From Glomus cerebriforme (lineage: Eukaryota; Glomeromycota; Glomeromycetes; Glomerales; Glomeraceae): 27,802 bases of DNA. The stretch covers positions 17,325-45,126 of the forward strand of contig QKYT01000148.1 in assembly GCA_003550305.1 (NCBI GenBank), in the 5' to 3' direction. The translations under genes were made by a program, and so were the position numbers. Shown here in pieces: positions 9,118 through 19,113 of the stretch (its first letter is position 1; every line of letters begins with the position of its first letter). The notes below the pieces were generated by a model. The model did not search any database and was not told the DNA's origin. It was given only the letters and a program-made list of their open reading frames with translations.

Positions 9118-10695
9118 TTAAAAACTTTTCTCGTTTTTAGATTCATTATTTTGATCTAAAAAAAAAATANATTATAAAATTAAAAATAATTATGTAAGCA
9201 TAAACAAAGTTTAGTATATTAGTGAAAAAAATTACCATCATTAATTTTCAATTGTGAAATATCAATTTGTAGATTTTCTATCAAATAAAATTTAATTATT
9301 AGATTTTTTTTTAAAATATTTTTCAAACGAAATAAAACTTTTTTTTTACCCGAATATTCAGTACATATAATATTATCATATTGTTTATAATAATTAGCTG
9401 AATTTTTTGATTCAGGAAGATTGTTAAAATCAAGTAATCTGCTTGTATAAATAGCTTCAAAATGTGTTTCATATGATAAGCTGGTCAAAGTCACGTTACT
9501 AGGTTGTAATTTATTATTGACTGCATTTGCTTCTTTAATTTGCTTAATTAATTCTGTTTCTCTTCCTGTTCTTTGTTCTCTATACCATTGAAATAAAATA
9601 TTTTTAATTTCACTTGCTGTTGGACGATTTAATTGATTTGCATCTAAGCATCTTTTAATTAAATGCACAATCAATTGAGGTACTTTAATATCAAACCTTG
9701 GTCTAAGTCCTTGGCAAATTTTTAATGCCAAATTTTGATCATGACCTACATCATGATAAGGAGGTAAACCAGAAATTATTTCATACATAATTATACCAAA
9801 ACTATAAATATCAGCAACTTTGGTATAATTTTGTCCTCTTAAAATTTCAGGAGCAATATAAGGTAAAACTCCATATGTACTATTTTTTGTATTTTCTGTT
9901 GCAATATAATCTGCAGGTTTACATAATCCCATATCAGTTATACAAGTTCTAATATAGTTTCCTGTGTGAAGTATATTGCCAATATGTAAATCTCGATGAA
10001 TTAACTCATTTGCATGAATTATATTAAGCCCATTTACAATATTATGTAAATAGAAAATTTTATCCAACCAACTTAATTTAACATTTGTATCTAAATAATT
10101 TCGTAAACTTCCATTCCTTGCATAATCTAAAACCATCATATAATTTTTTGTATCTGGATCTTGAGTTATTCCATGAAGTCTAATAACAGAAGAATAAAAA
10201 TCACGATCTAAAATTTTATGATGAGAAGTAATCTAAATTGTACATTTTATAAAAAATAAATTAGTAAAAATCATACTTCAAAAATTCATTAAATGGTAAA
10301 TTAATTTATACCTCATTGAAGAATTCTAATCTAACATTTTGTGAATTATTTAAACTTTTTAGTGCTACATTTTTATTTGGATATCGTCGTTCCCAATTTT
10401 GATTTTTATTATCCCAATGATGTATAAATCCATCAATCCAAATTGCTCTATACACTTTGCCAAACCCGCCTTTTGCAATATATTCAATATTATAAAATCT
10501 ATCATAAGGTATCCACTCTAATACTTTATAATNANNANTTGCTGATAGCTGAGTATGTTGAATAAATTTGTCAATATCATCATTACCACTACTCCAATTT
10601 TTGAAATTTTGTTGAAATCGTTTTGCGTTACATGTGTTACACCAACACAATCCAGTATTTTTTTGTTTACATTCTTCACATGTTTCATACTCCAT
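9118..10695 (-). CDS. Protein kinase (TKL-like), four exons, kinase 1
   Basis: Exons are 10695-10312, 10232-9350, 9277-9236 and 9155-9118, giving 448 residues; all introns are GT-AG of 72-80 nt and phases join exactly. The N-terminus has C6xxC9 and C19xxC22, a possible zinc-binding knuckle, then FQQNFKNWSSGNDDIDKFIQ, a signature of this fungal family. The kinase domain shows the glycine loop AKGGFGKVYRA (74-84), Lys113 in VALK, EFFNE as helix C, and HRDLHIGN (207-214). It also has Asp228 in an unusual DMG in place of DFG, APE (255-257), and DIYSFGIIMYEIISGLPPY. These residues predict an active Ser/Thr or dual-specificity kinase; substrates are unknown. The end DISQLKINDDQNNESK needs exon 4; without it exon 3 would read to a stop at 9219. 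Four N calls at 10533-10538 leave residues 53-55 open. Confidence 0.88.
9278..9349 (-). other. Intron 2 of kinase 1 (frame-preserving)
   Basis: The intron is 72 nt with no in-frame stop, so retention would insert 24 lysine- and leucine-rich residues. Splicing joins CTEYS to ENLQIDISQLKI. In kinase 2 the equivalent intron (16014-16093) is 80 nt and contains an immediate stop, which supports splicing. Confidence 0.75.
10233..10311 (-). other. Intron 1 of kinase 1
   Basis: This 79-nt intron runs GTATAAATT to ACAATTTAG and falls between EFFNE and ITSHHKIL, a usual split in this kinase family. The equivalent site of kinase 2 lies in the N gap. Confidence 0.8.
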
Positions 10696-11209
10696 AGTTC
10701 AATAGCTTATTTTAAAAATAATATAAATAAATAAACTCTATTGTATGAAATAATTAGAAAATAGAAAATATATCAGAAGAACAGGAAGAATATTTAAAAA
10801 AATTGTTTTTGCTAAAAAGAAATTTCTTTTTATGCATCCAAATTTCAAATTCTGTGTAACAAATATCATGCTACAATTTTTAAAGAAGATCGAAAATTAG
10901 AAAATTAGACTAGCTAAATTTTGCTTAGCCCAATTTGTCACATGATTGCGACAAAACATTTTAATTGGAATTAATTAAATTTTTTAGTCTCCAATTAGAT
11001 TTGCAATTAAAAGCAAATACTTTCATATCAAAGTATTCGATCAAATAATGAGGACTTTCAAAAAACATCAATATTTATTTATATTATTCTTCCGTTGTTG
11101 GTAACTATTCTTTTGACATAATGGTCGTACAGTAAAACTACAGTAACCTTGAAAGTTCAAATTACGCATTAGATTATGATTAATATTCATTTACAATCCT
11201 TTTTTTTTT
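10696..11209. promoter_or_regulatory. Shared divergent upstream region, left arm
   Basis: This non-coding stretch lies between the kinase 1 start and the BACK fragment, and much of it is still recognisable in the right arm (14121-14675). It should contain the kinase promoter. I see no specific binding site that I would defend. Confidence 0.35.
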
Positions 11210-11555
11210 AAATGGATTCTTTTTTGAGATCGAAATTTTTGTACAAATTCCAGAAAAATTTTTTAAATCAATTGATTTTTTTTACAATTTCAAATAAATC
11301 CTTAATTATTCTTATTCAACATGATAATTTTTAAATGAGTGCGTGGTACTCAAATATGGAAACATGTGCTAAAATGGGGTATTGCTCAGAAACCTAAACT
11401 TTCCTGAGATCCCGCAAATTATTCAAAAATAATTTTAATACTTTTAAGAACACTTTATAACCATGTCTTTCTTTCATTAAATTCTTTATTTTAGCTCCAA
11501 AAGAATACTTAATAATGTAATGTATATACCTAAAGAATTACGTGAAGGAGTGTAA
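11210..11555 (+). pseudogene. BACK-domain fragment of a BTB-TLDc gene
   Basis: In shifting frames one reads DSFL, PEKFFKSIDF, KSLIILIQHDNF, QIWKHVLKWGIAQKPKLS, DPANYSK, NNFNTFKNTL, CLSFIKFFILAPKEYL and YIPKELREGV. This is the order of the BACK domain in BTB-BACK-TLDc proteins of this group. There are stops after HDNF and KNTL, and frame changes near 11340, 11395, 11430 and 11515. The BTB part and the TLDc part are both missing. It lies divergently to kinase 1 and mirrors the fragment at 13631-14120. It cannot make protein. Confidence 0.7.
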
Positions 11556-11818
11556 GATTCTGGTTACAGATTTATCATTTTTGCAAGAACATCCTTTAAT
11601 TTCAATATCTTGAATCATTTGTGGGATAAACCTCTCGGTCATTGTAGCCCAAAAAAAAAATATGAAACAATAATACAACATAAAGGAACAAGATATGTTT
11701 ATTGTAAATCATTATATCCAACCTACCAACAATAAACATTATTTCGCGATCGTTAATTATATAGTTGTGAACGAATTAAATGTAAAATTCTTTCTGGATC
11801 AAACATCACTTTAACATG

Positions 11819-12270
11819 TGCGAAGGGAGGAGCATAATGCACTTTTAGTAAGTCCATTATTGGTAGGGCCATAGCACTGCCATAGCATTTAAAATTTTTC
11901 ATATGTTTAGATTAAAATTAAATTGTTGCAATTATTTACAATTATTGTCTTTAAATTAATAACTGGTCATACTTTCATGTTTTAAGAATGTCATATATTA
12001 TAACCTTTTTCAATTTATTTAATAATTATCGTTATGCAAATGAAAATTATTTTAAAAATGAAATGGAAGCCTATTATATAACACGTGAATCACATGCTTG
12101 AGCTTTTGATTCACGCTGGATATAATTCATACTACTTGACGAGTAAAAATATTGATTATGACTCATATTTACTGTCCATTAATAATCAACTCTCCCAATT
12201 GTATAAAAGAAGTACGTGAGTAAAAAAAAATCGATATTTTTTTACAAAAAAAAAATATATATAAGCGAAA
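11819..12270 (+). repeat. About 450-bp direct repeat, copy 1
   Basis: From GCGAAGGGAGGAGCATAATG through TAACACGTGAATCACATGCT and TTTACTGTCCATTAA to GATATTTTTTTACAAAAAAA this matches 16674-17312 in the same orientation. Because its orientation is direct while the kinase arms are inverted, it is an independent dispersed element. No coding frame spans it. Confidence 0.8.
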
Positions 12271-13630
12271 CAAGCTAAACACGTTTTTTTTATTGTATTA
12301 AACTAAATTAATTTATTTGTTAGCGTGTAAAATTAAATTTATATGTTGCATGATATACTATGACTCTGTTTAATCACTAACATTTAACTATATCACCAAA
12401 ATTTATGAGTCATAATGGCTATAGATTAGTAATTACAAATAAAAATATTATGAAATACTAGTGTGAGACTCCATATACATTATGATATTTGCTTTGTTCT
12501 GTAAAAATATTTAATCAAGATGTTAATTCTCTTCTATATGAGTTAATAAAACAAACATATATTTGCATAGTAATTGTCATGATCCTAATAATCGAAGTCC
12601 TGGTGGATAACTTGCAATTTTTGTGACATTCTATTGATCAAGTGCGCTGATGACTATCTTAATAACTTATGAAAATAAATGTCATTTCTTCAATCTAAAA
12701 AATATTGTGAAGAAGGTAGACCCATTCCACAAGCAGCAACTTATATGTACTTTGTGATTTTTTCTTCACATTTAGAAAAGCTTCAAGTCATTTTTTGTCA
12801 AAAACTTATTATTAAAACTCGACAGATTATAATATTGATCAAAGTATTATTCATAAGATTAAGAATAGTATGTATGATAATTATTTCTATTATGGAAAAA
12901 TTTATTGATTTTTTTTAAAAAAAATATATTGGTTCATATTATTGACAAATAATTTTATAGACTTCTTTAAATCTTTATTTATCATTATCATCAGGATCTT
13001 GTTCAATAACTTAAGTATATAAAATTGGAATCTAGTTTTAGGCCCATTATTATTGGAGAGACATAATGTTAGATCATGTTACATTTAATAGCATCACACA
13101 ATGATTTTTCAAGAAACAAATCTCATTGTTATTCAAAAGTACCTGTATCAGCTTCAGAAATCATTTTATTGCAAGTTTAAATAAATTTTATAAGTTTACA
13201 ATAAGAGTCCATCATATTTCCATATTTCATATGCTGAGCCATATGAGTCATGTGCAAATATAAGCCAGCCAACCAGAAACACGTGTAGATAGTCATGTTA
13301 TAAATATTTGCATGACGCGTAAATCTCATAATTAAGGAGTTTACAAACCTTATCATGGAATGTAATAATTAAAGTTGATTTTGACTCATAAATTAATAAT
13401 TCTAATATATCACAAATTATTTATGAGTTAAACCTATTTTCGTCCTCTTTTATTATTGATACTATTTTCTTTATGATTCGTTTATTATCACAATATCTAA
13501 TAACTTTGCGTTATAATCTAAATTATCTCAGGTCGATTGAGTACTGAAGGAATTTGTACAGTAGTCCGAATAATATACCTGCACTAGAATTTTGTTAGTA
13601 TAGCTGTACTACTATGAGTCTACGACCCTG
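12271..13630. other. Spacer of inverted duplication, no gene recognised
   Basis: I find short open frames only (the longest, 12679-12918, has no family resemblance and ends in phenylalanine- and isoleucine-rich sequence). No repeat copy of other parts of the window was recognised. Confidence 0.45.
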
Positions 13631-14120
13631 TTATGAGATCCACCAGGAATTAATTAAAAATTCATATATATTATTAATACCTTCTGATTTAACAATCCAT
13701 TTCGAGATAAATAGACATAATGATTTTAGAATCAATACTTTTTGAACTAATTTCTTTAGATACTTTTTGTTCCGGTCTGTTATTAGGCTTATCATCATGA
13801 TCCATAAAATGTATAAGCAAATTTCCATGTAATTCTCTGGGTATAATTTTCTTATAGGAATATACTGTACATTATTCAAACATTGTTAAATTAAAGAATT
13901 TAATAAAAGGAATATATTGTTGCAAAATGTTTTTTGAAATATTAAAATTATCTTTGAATAATTTGCAGAATCTAAAGGAAGTTTAAATGAGATATTACTC
14001 AGAAACCTAAAGCACATGTCTCCAAACTTTACATCACTCATTTGAAAATTATTATGTTGAATAAGAATAAGTAAAATTTTTTTCCGAAATTAAAATCAAT
14101 TCTGTACGAATTTTTTTTCA
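13631..14120 (-). pseudogene. BACK-linker-TLDc fragment
   Basis: Reading leftward from about 14120 one sees LILIQHNNFQMSDV, WRHVL, KLPLDSANYSK, DNFNISKNILQQYIPFIKFF, NLTMFE and a stop. Next come YKKIIPRELHGNLLIHFM, KPNNRPEQKVSKEISSKSID, SKIIMSI and, in another frame, ISKWIVKSEGINNIYEFLIN. This covers the BACK domain, the linker and the first strand of TLDc, precisely the part deleted from the gene at 1225-2149. Several frameshifts and stops are present, and both ends are missing. It is divergent to kinase 2 and is the mirror copy of 11210-11555. Confidence 0.75.
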
Positions 14121-14675
14121 TTATTAATCATAATGAATGATGACATAATGCATAATTTAAACTTTTAAGGATTACTGTACGACAATTAGACTAAAAGAAT
14201 AGTTACCAAATAATATAAATAAATATTTTTTTTTTAAAAAAAAAAAGCAAGTTCTCATTATTCAAGCTTTCAAATTTGTATATTTTGAGTATTTGCTTTT
14301 AATTGTAAATGCTGATTTTTAATTCAATTTATTTGTAAAAAATTCAAGTAAGAACGTGTGAAGAAGAAAAAAAAATCAAATTATGTAATCAAAATATTTT
14401 GTCGCATCAAGTAATAAATTGGGCTAAGCAAAATTTAACTAGTCTAATTTTCGTAGTTCATAAAAAACAATCATTTTTTTTATTCATATTATGTCGATCT
14501 TACTTTAATATTTCGGCACAGTAAAAATTTAAATAATATTTGTTACACAGAATTTGCATATCTTTTTTTTTTCCTTTTTTTTTTTAATAATCTTTCTGTT
14601 CTTCTGATTTATTTTTTAATTGCAATAAAATTTATTTATATTATTTATATTATTTTTAAAATAAACTATTGAACT
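14121..14675. promoter_or_regulatory. Shared divergent upstream region, right arm
   Basis: It aligns in reverse to 10696-11209, with GGGCTAAGCAAAATTTAACT at about 14425 as the clearest shared block. It presumably contains the kinase 2 promoter. It has several T homopolymers of 8-11. Confidence 0.35.
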
Positions 14676-16259
14676 ATGGACGGAACATGTAAAGAATGTA
14701 AACGTAAAGATGAATTTTATTGGTGTAACACATGTAACGCAAAACGATTTCAACAAAATTTCAAAAAATGGAGTAGTGGTAATGATGATATTGACAAATT
14801 TATTCAACATACTCAGCTATCAGCAAAATTTAATAAAAAAGTATTAGAGTGGATACCTTATGATAGATTTTATAATATTNNNNNNNNNNNNNNNNNNNNN
14901 NNNNNNNNNNNNNNNNNNNNNNNNNNNNNNNNNNNNNNNNNNNNNNNNNNNNNNNNNNNNNNNNNNNNNNNNNNNNNNNNNNNNNNNNNNNNNNNNNNNN
15001 NNNNNNNNNNNNNNNNNNNNNNNNNNNNNNNNNNNNNNNNNNNNNNNNNNNNNNNNNNNNNNNNNNNNNNNNNNNNNNNNNNNNNNNNNNNNNNNNNNNN
15101 NNNNNNNNNNNNNNNNNNNNNNNNNNNNNNNNNNNNNNNNNNNNNNNNNNNNNNNNNNNNNNNNNNNNNNNNNNNNNNNNNNNNNNNNNNNNNNNNNNNN
15201 NNNNNNNNNNNNNNNNNNNNNNNNNNNNNNNNNNNNNNNNNNNNNNNNNNNNNNNNNNNNNNNNNNNNNNNNNNNNNNNNNNNNNNNNNNNNNNNNNNNN
15301 NNNNNNNNNNNNNNNNNNNNNNNNNNNNNNNNNNNNNNNNNNNNNNNNNNNNNNNNNNNNNNNNNNNNNNNNNNNNNNNNNNNNNNNNNNNNNNNNNNNN
15401 NNNNNNNNNNNNNNNNNNNNNNNNNNNNNNNNNNNNNNNNNNNNNNNNNNNNNNNNNNNNNNNNNNNNNNNNNNNNNNNNNNNNNNNNNTTTACCTTATA
15501 TTGCTCCTGATATTTTAAGAGGACAAAATTATACCAAAGCTGCTGATATTTATAGTTATGGTATAATTATGTATGAAGTAATTTCTGGTTTACCTCCTTA
15601 TCATGATGTAAGCCATGATCATAATTTAGCATTAAAAATTTGCCAAGGACTTAGACCAAGGTTTGANATTAAAGTANCTCAANTGATTGTGCATNTAATT
15701 AAAAGATGCTTAGATGCAAATCAATTAAATCGTCCAACAGCAAGTGAAATTGAAGATATTTTATATAAATGGTACTATAATTTTAATGGTCAAACAGAAT
15801 TAAAAAGGCAAATTGAAGAAGCAAATGAAATTAATAATAATCATCCACAAACGAGTAGTGCACCTTCAACTAGTTTAGCATTATCATCATACAAAACACA
15901 TTCAGAAGCTATTTATACAAGCAGACTACTTAATTTTAATAATCTTCCTGAACCAAAAAATTCTGATGATTATTATAAACAATATGATAATATTATAAGC
16001 ATGGAATATTCAGGTAAATAAATTTTTCTTTTTTTTGAAAAATATTAGAGGAAAAACTTTAAAAAAATCTAATGATTTTATTTTATTTGATAGAAAATCT
16101 ACAAATTGATATTTCTCAATTGAAAATTAACGAAAGTAGAAAAATTTTTTATTAATATACTAAACTTTGTTTATGCTTACATAATTATTTTAATTTTATA
16201 ATCTATTTTTTTTAGATCAAAATAATGAATCTAAAGGCAAGGAAAAATTTAGAAAATAA
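14676..16259 (+). CDS. Protein kinase (TKL-like), kinase 2, interrupted by gap
   Basis: Exon 1 starts at ATG 14676 with CKECKRKDEFYWCNTCNAKR and the family signature FQQNFKKWSSGNDDIDKFIQ, and runs into the N gap after DRFYNI. Sequence resumes at 15490 with LPYIAPDILRGQNYTKAADI; exon 2 ends at 16013. Exon 3 (16094-16135) and exon 4 (16216-16259) give DISQLKINENQNNESKGKEK and a stop at 16257-16259. Exon 3 is 42 nt as in kinase 1. The gap hides the glycine loop, catalytic lysine, HRD and DFG-equivalent motifs, so activity cannot be judged. Visible differences are APD for APE and a longer linker with Gln, Ser and Thr (PQTSSAPSTSLALSS). N calls at 15667, 15677, 15683 and 15695 mask four residues. 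It is the diverged inverted copy of kinase 1. Confidence 0.82.
14880..15489. other. Assembly gap of 610 N
   Basis: The corresponding stretch of kinase 1 (9868-10485) is 618 nt, so the gap length agrees with one missing exon 1 end, intron 1 and most of exon 2. The gap probably arose because reads from near-identical paralogues could not be placed. Confidence 0.95.
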
Positions 16260-16673
16260 AATAATTAGTCTTTTTAATTAGTATTGTTTTTTATTCAAAA
16301 TTTTTTCCAACATTATTATTTAAAGTTTCTATAGTATTTTCATATGAAACTGGGAATATGATTTAAAAATAAAAGTTATATTACTATAAATAGACTAGTA
16401 AAGGTTGATAGCCGATAATTACCCCAAATTTGGTGAGGATGAAAACCTTATTTGAGTCATTTACGCGTGCAATTTATTATATTATTATAACTAATTGACA
16501 GTACCAATATAAAATGTTATGTTTTGGGTATTTTTGGAGAATTTTTTAATAAAAGTTGTTTTTTTTTAACAATGACAAACCTTCTCAAAACTGTAAATAT
16601 TTCAGGTAGTAAGTATTTGTTATTTTTATATTTGGATATGTTTGGGCACTTTTGCAAGAGCAGCATGATGCTT

Positions 16674-17312
16674 TGCGAAGGGAGGAGCATAATGCACTTC
16701 TAGTAAGTTCATTGTTAGGCCATAGCATTTAAAAAATTTTCATATATTTAGATTAAATTAAATTGTTGCAGTTATTTACAATTATTGTCTTTAAATTAAT
16801 AACTGGTCAGAATTATACTACCTTCATTTTTAAGAATATTATATATCATAACCTTTTTCAATTTATTTAATAATTATTGTTATACAAATAAAGTTATTTT
16901 AAAAACGAAATGAAAGTCAATTATATAACACGTGAATCACATGCTTGAGCTTTTGACAGTCACGCTGGATATAACTCATGCTACTTGAACTAATACGACG
17001 CGTAAAAATATTAATTACGACTCAATATTATAATGTTTACTGTCCATTAAAAATCAACTCTCTACAGAAGTATGTGAGTCATTAATGGATTATATTAGAA
17101 AATTATTCAAATAAAACCAAAGTTTCTTCCGATGATCAGATGACAGATTCCAAATTTTTATCATTTCTAATGCACGTATTAAATCAAGATGTAGATCGGG
17201 AAATTTCGCAAACAAAAAAAAATAAATAAATAAATAAAATAAAATAAATATTCAAATAACACATTCCTACAAAAAAAAAAAGATATTTTTTTACAAAAAA
17301 AAAAAAATATAA
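16674..17312 (+). repeat. About 450-bp direct repeat, copy 2, with insertion
   Basis: It matches 11819-12270. Similarity is continuous to about 17080, is interrupted by about 185 bp (17081-17265), and resumes in GATATTTTTTTACAAAAAAA. Copy 2 lies about 250 bp past the end of the right kinase arm. Confidence 0.75.
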
Positions 17313-19113
17313 CAGCTATACAACTCACAGTTGCAGCAATCAAACAATTAAACAAATACAATCAAACTATAGGTTGAAGAGTAGACGTAAGCTTGTGACT
17401 TTGATTTTATCAATTGTGTCACTGGTCATTGCTCAGAACCAGGACTTTGTCATTAGTTGGCTATTCTGTGAGTTAAAGTGACAAGTGTACTTCTAACTCG
17501 ATGCGGGGCGTATAATGACAATTGACTAATTGACTAACCGTATTTTCTCTTCCTCATTTATTAATTTTTTAGATAAGAAATCTGAAATCTAAAAAACGCT
17601 GATTAATAATTAAGAAAAAAAATTCAAAGCGAGAGAATTCTTTTTCAAAAGTATTTTTGAAATTTAAAGCTTCTAGTAAAGTTGTTTAATTGTTACTTAA
17701 TTATATTTGTTATAAATTTATGTACAATATATATGCATTTAAATTATATTTTAAAAATGACTAAAAATTTGTTTGGAAGTTTTAGCCTTGCAATTATAGC
17801 ATTTGACTTTTGAGTTCGTAGTATCAAATTAATACATTTATGTTATTTTTGTAAAAATATGTATTATAGGCATCTTGTTTTTTTTTATATGTGATTAATT
17901 ATACAGTAAATAATTTAATATTATTTTTAAAAACACTTATTTCGTTGATCAAAGCTAACTTGAAATGCGGTTTGTATTAGTTGACCAATGCTGCTGTCAT
18001 ATATCCCACATATTGTTTCCTTTGCTTCCGAAACACATAAAATAGTAGATTTAGGACATCATTACCGAGAAAAAAAAAATAGTATATGACTATCGGGTTA
18101 TATATATTATCATTAACCTTATAAATAATTTCCATTAAATTGTTTAATATTTTTGTTCGGAAAATCGATTTCATTTCGAATGACATTTTAATGTACATAT
18201 TCACGATGATCAAAATCTTTTATCATATCTCTTAATGAATTTGTAACAAATATTGTATAAAATATACGAGTGTTCGGAAAATCGATTCGTTGGATAAGCA
18301 TTTTTTATAGGATAAAAAATGAGAAACATTTATCTCTGATATGTTGACAATCAAGAATTATTTTAATTTGATTAATTTGTTTTTAGTTCTTGTTAAGGTA
18401 ACACAATAAATTAATTCAGCTGATTTTTTTTACTTTCGCGAATAAATACGCAGACAAGCTGAATCAGTGATACCTTTGCATGCGGAATTACTACAGAAAA
18501 GGTTTGTCTGTATCCGAATTTAGGTTAAAATAGCCTAGAAAACGAACTTTCATGCATTTCAAATTTATAATATCCTATGAGAATCATTAGATTCAAAAAA
18601 AAAAGAAATCTAAATGAGACCATACCCCAAAAAAATTCTTATAATCAAATTTATTAACTAAAAAGATTAATATAAAAACTTACTTCCCATTTTAATCGAT
18701 CATAATTTAGGAAAAAAAAAGGTAATAATTGACTATTTCGGATGTTCATCAATTAATTTGATATTATCGGGAATTGCAATCAAATTAATCAATTTCTATT
18801 GGATGTAGGGCCGTGATATTCCCATTTAAATTCAAAGTTTTCGGTGCGAATCGGATCATCCTATCATTTTATTATATATTTCTTAATCTTATTCTATTCT
18901 ATTCTATTCTATTCTATTGGCTAGAAGAAAATAATACAAATTTCTCGTATTACGAATCATTCTTTTCAACGAAGATTTTCATGTGCATTTATAGATAGTT
19001 GCTTTAATATATAAAAGAATTAAAAAGAAAAAAATTTTCAAAAATTAGAATATATATAATAATAATATACGACCTTTAAACCCACCGATAATATCAATAA
19101 TCTTAGTGAGAGA
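17313..19113. other. Intergenic, no gene recognised
   Basis: Short open frames at 17977-18213 and 18813-18998 have no family resemblance and look random. An exact 17-bp direct repeat TGTTCGGAAAATCGATT is at 18154-18170 and 18271-18287. The last part is the upstream region of the MFS gene. Confidence 0.5.
18891..18918 (+). repeat. (ATTCT)n microsatellite
   Basis: Five full ATTCT units plus ATT, about 195 bp upstream of the MFS start codon. It may be length-polymorphic. Confidence 0.9.

Larger units (their letters stand above)
9000..11560 (-). repeat. Left arm of large inverted duplication
   Basis: This arm is homologous, in reverse complement, to 13830-16421. It covers the 3' flank, all of kinase 1, its upstream region and a BACK-domain fragment. 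Matching non-coding landmarks include TTAGCCCAATTTGTCAC (10924) against 14410-14430 and AATATTTATTTATATTATTC (11069) against 14207-14230. Also matching are the 3' flank TATACTAAACTTTGTTTATG (9205-9224 complement) against 16153-16176. The arms are near equal in length (about 2.56 and 2.59 kb) with a spacer of about 2.27 kb. Confidence 0.85.
13830..16421 (+). repeat. Right arm of large inverted duplication
   Basis: This arm is the reverse-complement homologue of 9000-11560. It includes the BACK fragment, the upstream region, kinase 2 and its 3' flank. Homology fades near 16421 (ACTAGTAAAGGTTGATA against 9010-9045). Non-coding parts have many small indels while exons align without gaps over long stretches, which indicates an old duplication with selection on the kinase. 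Confidence 0.85.

Noticed and set aside
12679..12918. 79-residue plus-strand frame in the duplication spacer
   Set aside because: It ends in low-complexity Ile/Phe sequence and has no motif; left unannotated.
14616..14810. 64-residue minus-strand frame over kinase 2 exon 1
   Set aside because: Antisense shadow of the kinase N-terminus.
9000..16421. Terminal-inverted-repeat transposon with kinases as cargo
   Set aside because: The arms contain whole host-type genes with introns and lack sharp terminal ends or target duplication; an inverted segmental duplication explains it better.
17179..17361. Phe-rich minus-strand frame
   Set aside because: Translation of A/T homopolymer tracts in a repeat.
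17977..18213. 78-residue minus-strand frame
   Set aside because: No recognisable domain; random frame in AT-rich DNA.
18813..18998. 61-residue plus-strand frame
   Set aside because: It runs through the ATTCT microsatellite, so it is not a real gene.
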